Assembly: GCA_040235565.1 (NCBI GenBank)
Contig: JBECLA010000008.1
Location: forward strand, 1 to 25,240
DNA length: 25,240 bases
Direction: 5' to 3'
Origin: JAHEIJ01 sp040235565
Lineage (GTDB): Bacteria; Pseudomonadota; Gammaproteobacteria; UBA6429; Thiohalophilaceae
In this document: in pieces, positions 17,923 to 25,240 of the stretch
How the letters are laid out: every line of letters begins with the position of its first letter
How positions within the stretch are numbered: the first letter of the stretch is position 1
The notes under the pieces: model-generated
The model's input: the letters and a program-made list of their open reading frames with translations, nothing else
Told to the model about the DNA's origin: nothing
The model's database searches: none
Position numbers and translations under genes: made by a program

Positions 17923-18618
17923 TCAAACCATGTCCTTGACCATCATTTTCTTGATGTTGTTGATCGCCGCGGTCGGATTGAGTCCCTTGGGACAGACGTT
18001 GACGCAGTTCATGATGGAATGGCAACGGAACAGTTTGTACGGGCCGTCCAGATCCTCCAGACGTTCGGTCGTCGCCTGGTCCCGACTGTCCGCCAGGAAC
18101 CGGTATGCCTGTAACAATGCCGCCGGACCGCGGAATTTGTCCGGGTTCCACCAGAAAGACGGACAAGTGGTACTGCAGCAGCCGCACAGAATGCATTCAT
18201 ATAAACCATCGAGTTTCTCCCGCTCCCCGGGTGATTGCAAAAACTCGACTTCGGGTTCGGGATCGTTGACGATCAGGTACGGTTTTACGGCACGGTAATG
18301 GTCAAAGAACTGGTCCATATCCACCACGAGATCGCGGATCACCGGCATACCCGGTACCGGTCGAACTTCGACGGGTTCTTTCAGGCTCTTCAGTGGTATC
18401 AAACAGGCCAGCCCGTTGGTGCCGTTAATGTTCATCGCATCAGAGCCGCACACCCCTTCGCCACAAGAGTGGCGAAACACCAGCGTCTCATCTTTCTCCT
18501 TTAACTTGAGGAGTGCGTCACGCAACATCATGCCCGGTTGGATCTCGTCCAGCACGAACTCCTGCATGCGGGGTTTGCTGTCGGTTTCCGGGTTATAGCG
18601 GTAAATGAGAAATTTCAT
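17923..18618 (-). CDS. sdhB: Succinate dehydrogenase iron-sulfur subunit
   Basis: SdhB passes electrons from the flavin of SdhA to ubiquinone at the membrane anchor of complex II. The 231 residues are close to E. coli SdhB. The N-terminal ferredoxin domain binds a 2Fe-2S cluster through Cys52, Cys57, Asp60 and Cys72 (SCGEGVCGSDAMN and LACLIP). The C-terminal domain carries the 4Fe-4S and 3Fe-4S ligands in CILCGCCSTTCP (Cys142, 145, 148, 152) and CHSIMNCVNVCP (Cys199, 205, 209). Aspartate at ligand position 3, as in E. coli, supports succinate dehydrogenase. It follows sdhA by 10 bases. Confidence 0.98.
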   Translation of the reverse strand: MKFLIYRYNPETDSKPRMQEFVLDEIQPGMMLRDALLKLKEKDETLVFRHSCGEGVCGSDAMNINGTNGLACLIPLKSLKEPVEVRPVPGMPVIRDLVVDMDQFFDHYRAVKPYLIVNDPEPEVEFLQSPGEREKLDGLYECILCGCCSTTCPSFWWNPDKFRGPAALLQAYRFLADSRDQATTERLEDLDGPYKLFRCHSIMNCVNVCPKGLNPTAAINNIKKMMVKDMV

Positions 18619-18628
18619 CGTCGCTTCC

Positions 18629-20389
18629 TCAGTAGACGCGTTCCTTCGGTGGAAAGGATTCCACGGACAACGGCTTCAGGGTCACCGGCTTGTAATCCAT
18701 ACGCAGGTCTTCTTTGAAGAACAGGCTGTGTTTCAACCAGTGTTGATCATCGCGGTCGGGATAATCCATGCGCGAATGGGCGCCGCGACTTTCCTTGCGC
18801 GCCAGCGCGGAGGCCACCGTGGCCACGCCGATCTCGATCAGGTTCTCCAGTTCCATGGCCTCGATCCGCGCGGTGTTGAACACTTTGCTGTGATCATGTA
18901 ACCGGACATCCGCCATGCGCTTTTCCAGCTCCAGCACTTTTGCCATTCCTTGTTGCAATACCTCTTCGGTACGGAATACCCCACAGTATTCTTCCATGGT
19001 CGCTTGCAGTTCACGCCGCAGGTCTGCAACCGACTCACCCTCACCCTGCTGATCCCAGCGTGCCAGATGGTCCATGGCCTGTTCCACACTGGCTTCATCC
19101 GTGGGGCGGTGATAACGGTTGTCACGTAAATACTCGATGATGTCCCTGCCGGCGGCACGCCCGAACACCACGATATCCAGCAATGAATTACCCCCGAGGC
19201 GGTTGGCGCCATGCACCGAGACGCAGGCGCATTCGCCCACCGCGTACAGGCCGGGAATCACTTCTTCCCCTTTTTCCACCGGCACAATGACCTGGCCATG
19301 TCGATTGGTGGGGATCCCACCCATGGTGTAGTGTGCCGTCGGATAGACCGGTACGGCTTCCTCCGCCGGATCAATATGCAGGAAGGTCTTGATCGTGTCG
19401 CAGATTCCCGGCAGCCGTTTGTTAAGCACCTCACGACCGAGGTGATCGAGTTTCAACAGCACATAGTCGCCGTTCGGGCCGCAGCCCCGACCCTCCCGCA
19501 CCTCGATTGCCATGGCGCGGCTCACCACGTCACGGCTGGCGAGATCCTTGGCATGGGGCGCGTAACGTTCCATGAAACGCTCACCATTCCTATTTATAAG
19601 GTAGGCGCCTTCGCCCCGGGCCCCCTCGGTAATCAGCATGCCCCGCCCGGCAATACCGGTGGGATGAAACTGGAAAAACTCCATGTCCTGCAGCGGAATC
19701 CCGGCCCGGGAGGCCATTGCCAGGCCGTCGCCGGTATTGATGCGCGCGTTGGTATTGGTCCGGAACAATTGGCCGGCCCCCCCGGTGGCCAGCAAGGTGG
19801 TTTTGGCCTCAATCAGCAAGGGCTCACCGGTTTCAATCTCCAGCACCAGTGCCCCCAGAATAAAGCCTTCCTGATCCTTGATCAGATCGATCGCAAAGTA
19901 TTCGTCAAAGAAATGGGTCTTGGCGCGGATATTCTGCTGATACAGGGTATGCAAAATGGCATGACCGGTGCGATCCGCCGCGGCACAGGTGCGGGCTGCC
20001 TGATCACCCCCGAAGTGCTGGCTCTGCCCGCCAAACGGCCGCTGATAAATCTTGCCATTTTCCAGCCGGCTGAACGGTACACCGGCATGCTCCAGCTCAT
20101 AGACGATCTTCGAGGCGGTGCGACACATGTATTCGATCGCATCCTGATCGCCCAGGTAATCGCTGCCCTTGACGGTGTCATACATGTGCCAGTGCCAGTT
20201 ATCTGGCAGGACGTTCCCCAATGCAGCCGTGAGGCCACCCTGCGCCGCCACGGTGTGCGAGCGGGTCGGAAACACTTTGGAAACCACGGCGACATCGGCT
20301 TCGGACTGGGAGAGTTGCAGCGCAGCCCGTAGCCCACCGCCGCCGGCACCGATCACCAGAGCATCGAATTGCCGTCGGGCCAGGGTCAT
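18629..20389 (-). CDS. sdhA: Succinate dehydrogenase flavoprotein subunit
   Basis: The catalytic subunit of complex II, oxidising succinate to fumarate. The 586 residues match the family, and key residues fall at the E. coli numbers: the histidine for covalent FAD is His45 in RSHTVAAQGG, and substrate residues are His242 and Thr244 (FQFHPTG), Glu255 (TEGARGEG) and Arg286 (LASRDVVSRA). The dinucleotide motif GAGGGG lies at 14-19. The ATG overlaps the sdhD stop (ATGA). A 373-codon antisense reading frame opposite the gene is a composition shadow. Confidence 0.98.
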   Translation of the reverse strand: MTLARRQFDALVIGAGGGGLRAALQLSQSEADVAVVSKVFPTRSHTVAAQGGLTAALGNVLPDNWHWHMYDTVKGSDYLGDQDAIEYMCRTASKIVYELEHAGVPFSRLENGKIYQRPFGGQSQHFGGDQAARTCAAADRTGHAILHTLYQQNIRAKTHFFDEYFAIDLIKDQEGFILGALVLEIETGEPLLIEAKTTLLATGGAGQLFRTNTNARINTGDGLAMASRAGIPLQDMEFFQFHPTGIAGRGMLITEGARGEGAYLINRNGERFMERYAPHAKDLASRDVVSRAMAIEVREGRGCGPNGDYVLLKLDHLGREVLNKRLPGICDTIKTFLHIDPAEEAVPVYPTAHYTMGGIPTNRHGQVIVPVEKGEEVIPGLYAVGECACVSVHGANRLGGNSLLDIVVFGRAAGRDIIEYLRDNRYHRPTDEASVEQAMDHLARWDQQGEGESVADLRRELQATMEEYCGVFRTEEVLQQGMAKVLELEKRMADVRLHDHSKVFNTARIEAMELENLIEIGVATVASALARKESRGAHSRMDYPDRDDQHWLKHSLFFKEDLRMDYKPVTLKPLSVESFPPKERVY

Positions 20390-20727
20390 ATCTGCACCAC
20401 CGAGATCAGCACAAACACTACCCAGATCCCCATCGCCAGCAGAAATACCGCAATTCCCAGCAGGATCACCAGGCGCAAGCCCATAATGGGGACATAATCA
20501 ATCAACACATCCCGCATGCCAATCCAGGCATGAATCAAAAGCGAACAGAAAAACAACACCACCGCCACGGCAATGACCGGTTGTCCCAATAAGGCACGCC
20601 AGGCAGTGAAACTGATCGCGTCCGCCGCAACATACCAGACCAGAACAACCACGATAAACGCTGCCATATACACCGAACTCAGCCGTTGCAACAGCCAGGC
20701 CCGCATACCAGAAGCGCGAAATGTCAC
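20386..20727 (-). CDS. sdhD: Succinate dehydrogenase membrane anchor subunit SdhD
   Basis: The smaller cytochrome b556 anchor of complex II. Three membrane segments (about 16-36, 48-68 and 86-110) fill most of its 113 residues. The motif LIHAWIGMRDVLIDYV contains heme-ligand His66 and the quinone-site Asp77-Tyr78 pair, matching E. coli His71 and Asp82-Tyr83. It starts with GTG at 20727, overlapping the sdhC stop as GTGA, and its own stop overlaps sdhA, so sdhC, sdhD and sdhA are translationally coupled. Confidence 0.95.
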   Translation of the reverse strand: MTFRASGMRAWLLQRLSSVYMAAFIVVVLVWYVAADAISFTAWRALLGQPVIAVAVVLFFCSLLIHAWIGMRDVLIDYVPIMGLRLVILLGIAVFLLAMGIWVVFVLISVVQI

Positions 20728-21107
20728 AGGAACATCACTCCCATTACGCCCAGCATGACTACCCCCACCACGCCAAATACCAGCCAGGCACTCATCCGTG
20801 CAGCAGGCAGATGTTCCCCAAGTGAAATATCCATCAGGAGATAACGAATGCCGGTAAAGAAGTGATGCACCAGTGCCCAGGCCAGGATCAGGCCGATTAA
20901 TTTTGCCCAGGGTGAAGTAAAAAAGGCACCGGCAGCAACGAAGTCCTCCGGAGAACGAACGGAGAGCGCCAACCAGTAGATCAAAACGGGAATTGCGAGG
21001 AACAGAAAAACCCCACTGACTCGATGTAAAATTGAGACTACCGCCATCACTGGCTGGCGGATTTTAAACAAATTGAGATACTTCGGCCGCTTTGTTTTTG
21101 TTAGCAT
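20724..21107 (-). CDS. sdhC: Succinate dehydrogenase cytochrome b556 subunit SdhC
   Basis: The larger membrane anchor of complex II, contributing heme b and the ubiquinone site. The 127 residues have three membrane segments. SILHRVSG (25-32) holds quinone-site Ser25 and Arg29, and HHFFTGIRYLLMD holds heme ligand His82. It is the first gene of sdhCDAB-sdhE-ygfX and diverges from ygfZ over 125 bases. The ribosome site before the ATG is weak (TGAAATTACA). I see no confident promoter on this strand. Confidence 0.95.
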   Translation of the reverse strand: MLTKTKRPKYLNLFKIRQPVMAVVSILHRVSGVFLFLAIPVLIYWLALSVRSPEDFVAAGAFFTSPWAKLIGLILAWALVHHFFTGIRYLLMDISLGEHLPAARMSAWLVFGVVGVVMLGVMGVMFL

Positions 21108-21194
21108 TGTAATTTCAATTCTAGTTCATATCTAAACAACATCCAGCGTAATGATATGAGCAAAATGGACAAAACGTTTATGCTAGAAAGGCAG

Positions 21195-21200
21195 TATACT
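21195..21200 (+). promoter_or_regulatory. Candidate -10 element for ygfZ
   Basis: TATACT lies 33 bases before the ygfZ start in the AT-rich sdhC/ygfZ divergent region and matches the sigma-70 -10 consensus at five of six positions. The 17-base-spaced -35 is poor (AAACGT). Transcription would begin near 21207. Confidence 0.35.
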
Positions 21201-21232
21201 CATAAATCGCAGTTAATATAAGCACACAAAAA

Positions 21233-22282
21233 ATGAATCTTGATTGGCAAAATTTTCTCGAACAACAGGGTGCCACCTTTGATGGCCATCAGGTAATGGA
21301 TTTCGGTGACAGGAACAAGGAGCAACAGGCTACCACCGAAGGTCATGTTGTCACTGACCTGTCCCACTACGGACTCATCGCAGCGGAAGGTGAAGAAGTC
21401 CGCGACTTTTTGCAGAACCAGTTCAGCAATGACATGCGCCTGGTGAGTGACAGCGAGAGCCAGATTAGTGCCTATTGCAGTCCAAAAGGTCGCATGCTGG
21501 CCGCTTTTCGTGTATTCCAGCAGGGAGAGACATTCTACCTGCATCTGCCCCGCAGCATTCTGGAACCCACTCTCAAACGGCTACGCATGTTTATCCTGCG
21601 CAGCAAGGTAACACTGGAAGATGCCAGCGACAAAATGGTGAACATCGGCTTTGCCGGCCCGCAGGCCCAGCGAGGACTGGAGCAAATCCTGGAAAATGTA
21701 CCAACCACACCCAATGCCGTGGTTGAGAATAACGGCCTCATCGTTATTCGCTTGCCCGACCCGTTGCCCCGCTTTGAAATTTATGGCGAACCGGACCCGG
21801 TGATCGGTCTGTGGCGTCGTCTTGCCCGGCAGGCTACCCCCGTTGGGGCGGGTTGCTGGCGCTGGCTGGATATTCAGGCCGGGATCCCGGAGATCGTGCC
21901 CGAAACAGTCGAAGCGTTTGTGCCGCAAATGGTCAATCTCGAAGCACTGGATGGCATCAGTTACAAGAAAGGCTGTTATCCCGGACAGGAAGTTGTCGCG
22001 CGCATGCACTATCTCGGCAAACTCAAGCGCCGCATGTACCGGGCCCATGTCGATACCGATACCATCCCCGCACCGGGTGACAACCTGTATAGCCCGACCG
22101 AAACCGATCAGAGTGTCGGCAAGGTAGTGGAGGCACAACCGAACCCGAACGGCGGCATCGATATGTTAGCGGTGATCCAGATTGCCACGGCCGATAGCGG
22201 GGATGTACGCCTCGCGGCGAATGACGAGGCCGCCCGGCTGGAGTTCCAGGCGTTACCCTATACTGTCACCAACGAAGCCTGA
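21233..22282 (+). CDS. ygfZ: Folate-binding Fe-S/tRNA-modification protein YgfZ
   Basis: YgfZ is a glycine-cleavage-T-like protein that binds folate and supports the activity of Fe-S enzymes such as MiaB in the cytoplasm. The signature KGCYPGQE (246-253) includes the essential Cys248, followed by VVARMHYLGKLKRRMYR. The N-terminal half has ISAYCSPKGRMLAAFRVF. The 349 residues are somewhat longer than E. coli YgfZ (326). The ATG is preceded by AAGCACACAAAAA, a weak ribosome site. It diverges from sdhC, and in E. coli ygfZ likewise lies beside sdhE-ygfX. It converges with the mscS-type gene, with only 26 bases between stops. Confidence 0.95.
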   Translation: MNLDWQNFLEQQGATFDGHQVMDFGDRNKEQQATTEGHVVTDLSHYGLIAAEGEEVRDFLQNQFSNDMRLVSDSESQISAYCSPKGRMLAAFRVFQQGETFYLHLPRSILEPTLKRLRMFILRSKVTLEDASDKMVNIGFAGPQAQRGLEQILENVPTTPNAVVENNGLIVIRLPDPLPRFEIYGEPDPVIGLWRRLARQATPVGAGCWRWLDIQAGIPEIVPETVEAFVPQMVNLEALDGISYKKGCYPGQEVVARMHYLGKLKRRMYRAHVDTDTIPAPGDNLYSPTETDQSVGKVVEAQPNPNGGIDMLAVIQIATADSGDVRLAANDEAARLEFQALPYTVTNEA

Positions 22283-22308
22283 AGATAACTGATCTCTGCT
22301 GGTTAACT

Positions 22309-24006
22309 TTATGCTTCGTTATACAGGTGCACATCCCGCTGCGGGAACGGAATCGAGATCCCTTCTTCATCGAAACGCATTTTCACAGCCCGGGTAATAT
22401 CCCAGTAGACTTCCCAGTAATCCTCTTTTTTCACCCACGGGCGGACTACAAAGTTCACCGATGAATCCGCCAGTTCGTGTAAGCGGACAATCGGTTCCGG
22501 ATCTGCCAGCACCTTTGCATGAGAATCGACAATATCCTGCAGGACGCGCTCGGTCTTCGGAATGTCATCACTGTAGGAAATACCAAACATCATATCGACC
22601 CGCCGCATGGTTTGGGCGGTCACATTGCGAACCACATCACCCCAGATCTTGTTATTGGGCACCACGATGGTCTGATTATCGAGCGTCAGGATTGTCGTAT
22701 TGACAAGACTCATCTTGCTCACCTTGCCGTAGACACCACCCGCCTCGATCAAATCACCCACATCAAACGGTCGATACATCAGAATCATCATGCCGGCGGC
22801 AAAATTCGACAATGAATCCTGTAGCGCAAATCCAATCACAAAGCCGGCTACCCCCAGGCCGGCGAGTAAGGGACCCAGGCTGATGCCAATCTGGGACAAG
22901 GCAATCAATATACCGAGGATAATAATAAGATTCCGAACAATGGACACCACCATACGTCGCAAAAGTTCGGAGAGTTGCAGATGGGATTTTTCCAGAGCCC
23001 GTTCCATTATTTTTTGAACGAAATCCGCCAGCTTTCGAAAACCAAAGACAATAACGACAAACAACAATAATTTGAAAACCACATTAGGGCCATCTTTGAT
23101 TATCGTATTCCACAATGATTGCCCCCATCCCACCAATAGGTTGGTAGCAACACTGACCTCAAATACTTCTGTGGTAATCTCACCCGTGGCCGTCAAGACC
23201 TGCTCATGATAGCCTCCAGTATCCATCTCCAGTTTATCCATCAGTGTCAACATGGCAGCCAATCGTGTGGCGAGGTTTCGAACATAGTTTGTAGCGACCG
23301 TCAGCTTTGCTTTCAATTCAGCATCATCAGGGACAGCAGAAACGCTGGCACGCAATGCGGTAACATCATTCATTGCCATTTCAAGTAACACAGAACCAAT
23401 CGCGGCCCGTTCCGCAAGATTCTCCTTGAGCACATTCCTTTGCTTGCTTATATCAATCCCAAACTGCTCTGCCAGCTCAAGACTCTGAAGCAACAGGTCA
23501 TAGACATGTTGGATGGAGTCCAGTAAATCATATAACCGGGTATTTGCAGCAGCTCGCACTGCCGCAGATTGATCTGCACCAGGCATTTTGATCCGGCTGC
23601 GGAGTCTGTTGATTACAGCATCGGTTATCTCAGCTTGAGTCCCAAGTAGCTCAGTCGCTTTTTTGCGGTACTCGTTCCTGGCATCGGCCTTGTCTTCAGC
23701 AGCCACACTATTAGCAAAATTCAGATTTTGTTCCAGTAGCTTCACCCAGGTCTTGTCAAGTCGGACTTCCAGGGCTTGTTGCGTAATCCCGCTGGTTTTC
23801 GTGATCTCCGCTTGCAGATAGCTGATGGTCTTTTTTAGTTCGGCAATATCAGCCAATGCCTTATCCAGTATTGCCGTAGACTGATTGCTCTCTGTCGAAG
23901 TGGTTACAGGTTGTTGTTCGGCTACTGATACCGTTGGGATAGCAGTACCGACCCCGCATAACAGTATCGTTGAAAAAATAAAGGTACGTACTAACTGGAA
24001 GACCAT
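22309..24006 (-). CDS. MscS-family mechanosensitive channel with N-terminal periplasmic domain
   Basis: A 565-residue inner-membrane channel of the larger MscS/MscK-like type, opening under membrane tension to release solutes during hypo-osmotic shock. A signal peptide (cleavage near residue 29) precedes a long, mostly helical periplasmic domain (about 35-275, coiled-coil-like). Membrane segments are near 308-324 and 353-374, and the pore-lining TM3 is near 378-410 (LAGLGVAGFVIGFALQDSL). The beta domain follows, with MYRPFDVGDLI, GGVYGKV and LDNQTIVVPNNKIWGD, then the alpha/beta C-terminus ending ISIPFPQRDVHLYN. The ribosome site AAGGA lies 8 bases before the ATG. It is separated from the SYLF gene by a hairpin and is probably its own unit. 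Confidence 0.93.
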   Translation of the reverse strand: MVFQLVRTFIFSTILLCGVGTAIPTVSVAEQQPVTTSTESNQSTAILDKALADIAELKKTISYLQAEITKTSGITQQALEVRLDKTWVKLLEQNLNFANSVAAEDKADARNEYRKKATELLGTQAEITDAVINRLRSRIKMPGADQSAAVRAAANTRLYDLLDSIQHVYDLLLQSLELAEQFGIDISKQRNVLKENLAERAAIGSVLLEMAMNDVTALRASVSAVPDDAELKAKLTVATNYVRNLATRLAAMLTLMDKLEMDTGGYHEQVLTATGEITTEVFEVSVATNLLVGWGQSLWNTIIKDGPNVVFKLLLFVVIVFGFRKLADFVQKIMERALEKSHLQLSELLRRMVVSIVRNLIIILGILIALSQIGISLGPLLAGLGVAGFVIGFALQDSLSNFAAGMMILMYRPFDVGDLIEAGGVYGKVSKMSLVNTTILTLDNQTIVVPNNKIWGDVVRNVTAQTMRRVDMMFGISYSDDIPKTERVLQDIVDSHAKVLADPEPIVRLHELADSSVNFVVRPWVKKEDYWEVYWDITRAVKMRFDEEGISIPFPQRDVHLYNEA

Positions 24007-24080
24007 ATCAACATCCTTCTATAGTGTGCATATCTGGCCTGCTAAGTTCCCCGGTACTTCAATCCAGACAGTGATTAACC

Positions 24081-24110
24081 GGCGGGTTAAACCTGATCAG
24101 TTAACCCGCC
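24081..24110. repeat. Perfect 10-bp inverted repeat between the SYLF and MscS-type genes
   Basis: GGCGGGTTAA (24081-24090) and TTAACCCGCC (24101-24110) form a strong stem around a 10-base loop that ends in the palindrome CTGATCAG. A second palindrome, CTGATATCAG, follows at 24113-24122. No T-run follows the stem on either strand (T6 precedes it on the minus strand), so it is not a standard terminator. It could protect the SYLF mRNA 3' end or be an operator for the MscS-type gene. Confidence 0.6.
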
Positions 24111-24145
24111 AGCTGATATCAGAAAAAACTTGTTAGTTATCTGTG

Positions 24146-24727
24146 CTATTTTTTACCGACAGGTTCAAAGCTGAATTTCTGCCCACCGATCGCGGCTTCA
24201 TACATCAATCCCCCCTTGGCACGGGTAAACACCGCCATACCTTTGTGATACTCGATCTTCGCTTGTGCCCCGGCCGAACCACCCGGTGAAGCACTGGCAC
24301 CTGCGCCGGTAGTACCGGCTTGCGCTTGCGCCCCGGCCGTGATGGCTACTGCGCTGGCGCCTGCCCCAAATTCGAAATTGCCACTGGTAAATTCGTCGTA
24401 GGCCCGCTTGTCTTCAAAGAATATTATCTGACTGTAAGCCTGGCCGCCCAGCTGCAAGCCGATGGTGATCTGGGTCATGGAAGTTTTACCCGTCAGCTTG
24501 CCACCGGCATAGACCTGTCCCGATCCATGCGCGCCGCCAATCCCGATACCGCCTTTGCCGATGGTTGGAAAAATGGCATAGCCATAAGATTTCTGGAAAT
24601 AGGGTCCGACCACATCTGAATCCCTGAAGACTTTGGTGGCCTTTTGGTAATCATCAGCCGCCACATGGGCTGGTAGCAATACAAGGGCAGAAAGAACAAC
24701 CACAATATAAAATCGCAATTTTTTCAT
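24146..24727 (-). CDS. Secreted SYLF-domain (Ysc84-type lipid-binding) protein
   Basis: A 193-residue protein with a signal peptide (MKKLRFYIVVVLSALVLLPA, cleavage near Ala24) and a SYLF/Ysc84 domain. SYLF proteins bind phospholipids or phosphoinositides in eukaryotes; bacterial versions are periplasmic or outer-membrane associated and poorly understood. Typical features are SYGYAIFPTIGKGGIGIGG, QITIGLQLGGQAYSQIIFF and MAVFTRAKGGLMYEAAIGGQ. An Ala/Gly-rich low-complexity insert (121-157) interrupts the domain, as in many bacterial relatives. I use the ATG at 24727 (AAGGAG seven bases upstream). An in-frame ATG at 24856 would bury the signal peptide and is less likely. Confidence 0.9.
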   Translation of the reverse strand: MKKLRFYIVVVLSALVLLPAHVAADDYQKATKVFRDSDVVGPYFQKSYGYAIFPTIGKGGIGIGGAHGSGQVYAGGKLTGKTSMTQITIGLQLGGQAYSQIIFFEDKRAYDEFTSGNFEFGAGASAVAITAGAQAQAGTTGAGASASPGGSAGAQAKIEYHKGMAVFTRAKGGLMYEAAIGGQKFSFEPVGKK

Positions 24728-24960
24728 GGATATGCTCCTTAAATTTGATTCCTTCTCTTGGTCCAGGCTGCGACATATGGATGCCAGAGCCAGCAGGACT
24801 AACCTGATATCAATCTGGTAGTCACGATGTAGCATGTTACTCCGGGTACAAAACAAGCGTACCTTGAAATCACGGCAGGTGCTAGCCAGTTCATGTCAAT
24901 CTCACTACATGAGATGGTCTGTTAAATAGCACATTCAAATCGTGGTAATTGGTTTGCTGG

Positions 24961-25130
24961 TCTCGAAGTCAGCGATAGCACTTTTGATTGCTCTTGAGTG
25001 AGCTTTCCGAATACATCCTGGCAATACAATAACGCGTCACGTGTTTATCCAACACGTTGCGTATTTAATCGCCAGGATGATTTCAGAACTTTATGGAAAA
25101 ATGGAGAGTGAGTGCTATCCGTTAGCGAGA
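24961..25130. repeat. 170-bp imperfect inverted repeat overlapping the 3' end of the GGDEF gene
   Basis: Two arms of about 80-85 bases surround a 5-base centre (25046-25050). Matching blocks, left with right: TCTCG 24961-24965 with 25126-25130; GATAGCACT 24974-24982 with 25111-25119; CATCCTGGC 25014-25022 with 25071-25079; ACGTGTT 25039-25045 with 25051-25057. The gap between the two 9-base blocks is exactly 31 bases in each arm. Weaker similarity continues outward to about 24936 and 25157. The right arm contains the GGDEF stop codon (25115-25117). It is either an inverted copy of a related gene end or a small fold-back element. Confidence 0.6.
25023..25062 (-). terminator. Possible terminator of the GGDEF gene
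   Basis: Inside the inverted repeat, ACGCGTCACGTGTT (25032-25045) pairs imperfectly with AACACGTTGCGT (25051-25062) around a 5-base loop. On the minus strand the stem is followed by TTATTGTATTG. It lies about 55 bases beyond the GGDEF stop codon. The U-tract is broken, so this is only plausible. Confidence 0.4.
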
Positions 25131-25240
25131 CAAACCCGGTTACGTCCGGCGCGTTTGGCCTCATACATTGCAGCATCAGCGCGTTGTAACCAGTCTTCAT
25201 AGCTTTCCTCTTGCTTGAGTTCGGCTACACCGAGAGATAT
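25115..25240 (-). CDS. Diguanylate cyclase (GGDEF domain), C-terminal fragment cut by the window edge
   Basis: The last 41 codons of a minus-strand gene whose start lies beyond the right edge. The reading frame gives ISLGVAEL, then WLQRADAAMYEAKRAGRNRV and CLANG before TAG. ISLGVA and the RADAAMYEAKRAGRNRV helix are the conserved end of GGDEF domains, which make cyclic di-GMP from two GTP. The GGDEF catalytic motif itself is outside the window, so activity and upstream sensor domains cannot be judged. Its stop codon lies inside the inverted repeat. Confidence 0.9.
   Translation of the reverse strand: MSLGVAELKQEESYEDWLQRADAAMYEAKRAGRNRVCLANG

Noticed and set aside
19211..20332. A 373-codon open frame on the plus strand opposite sdhA.
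   Set aside because: It is fully antisense to a gene with all catalytic residues in place, and its translation has no recognisable motif. Long antisense frames are common opposite GC-biased codons.
21581..22138. A 185-codon minus-strand frame inside ygfZ (and similarly 15759-16376 inside nadB).
   Set aside because: Antisense shadows of confidently identified genes, without domain signals.
24728..24856. An upstream in-frame ATG extending the SYLF protein by 43 residues.
   Set aside because: It would place a charged segment before the signal peptide, and the ATG at 24727 has an excellent ribosome site.
25014..25079. An integron attC-like site, because of the nested inverted repeat.
   Set aside because: The core sites GTTRRRY and RYYYAAC are not present at the expected positions, and no integrase or cassette array is seen.

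Overview
The window reads as a chromosomal segment of a free-living gammaproteobacterium. The evidence is the gene order nadB / rpoE-rseA-rseB-rseC-degQ / lepA-lepB-DUF4845-rnc-era-recO-pdxJ-acpS, which as I recall it is the order around algU-mucABCD in Pseudomonas. YgfZ, SdhE and YgfX nearby are also typical of gammaproteobacteria. I cannot name the genus. Most of the window is compact, moderately GC-rich housekeeping DNA. Positions 500-4450 look clearly more AT-rich and hold the only large gene without a recognisable core role.

Left part (1-4450): a small stand-alone histidine phosphotransfer (HPt) protein with its own terminator faces a 1122-residue secreted lipoprotein. The lipoprotein is built from bacterial Ig-like/ZU5-like modules, weak HAF-type repeats and two C-terminal MopE-type Asp-rich motifs. 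Its 0.4-kb AT-rich upstream region contains a perfect Crp/Fnr-type palindrome.

Centre (4448-15416, all minus strand): two consecutive operons. rpoE-rseA-rseB-rseC-degQ plus a small glutaredoxin-like gene forms the envelope-stress (sigma-E/AlgU) module: sigma factor, anti-sigma factor, its periplasmic partner, a membrane redox protein and a DegP/DegQ protease. After a strong hairpin terminator comes lepA-lepB-DUF4845-rnc-era-recO-pdxJ-acpS, serving translation, protein export, RNA processing, ribosome assembly, repair, vitamin B6 synthesis and acyl-carrier-protein activation. Most junctions there are 4-bp stop/start overlaps or gaps under 30 bp.

Right of centre (15626-22282): nadB diverges from rpoE and ends 43 bp inside the oppositely oriented ygfX. 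The minus-strand operon sdhC-sdhD-sdhA-sdhB-sdhE-ygfX encodes succinate dehydrogenase with its flavinylation factor. ygfZ, a folate-binding Fe-S maintenance protein, diverges from sdhC, so complex II is flanked by two of the factors that help mature flavo- and Fe-S enzymes.

Right edge (22309-25240, minus strand): a large MscS-family channel with a periplasmic helical domain, a secreted SYLF-domain protein, and the last 41 codons of a GGDEF (diguanylate cyclase) protein. Between the last two lies a 170-bp imperfect inverted repeat that overlaps the GGDEF stop codon.

I found no rRNA, tRNA, CRISPR array, transposase or defence system. The best candidates for something undescribed are the MopE-motif lipoprotein with its Fnr-like site, the inverted repeat at the right edge, the hairpin pair upstream of lepA, and the mini-ORF overlapping the nadB start. 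None of these amounts to a demonstrated new system.
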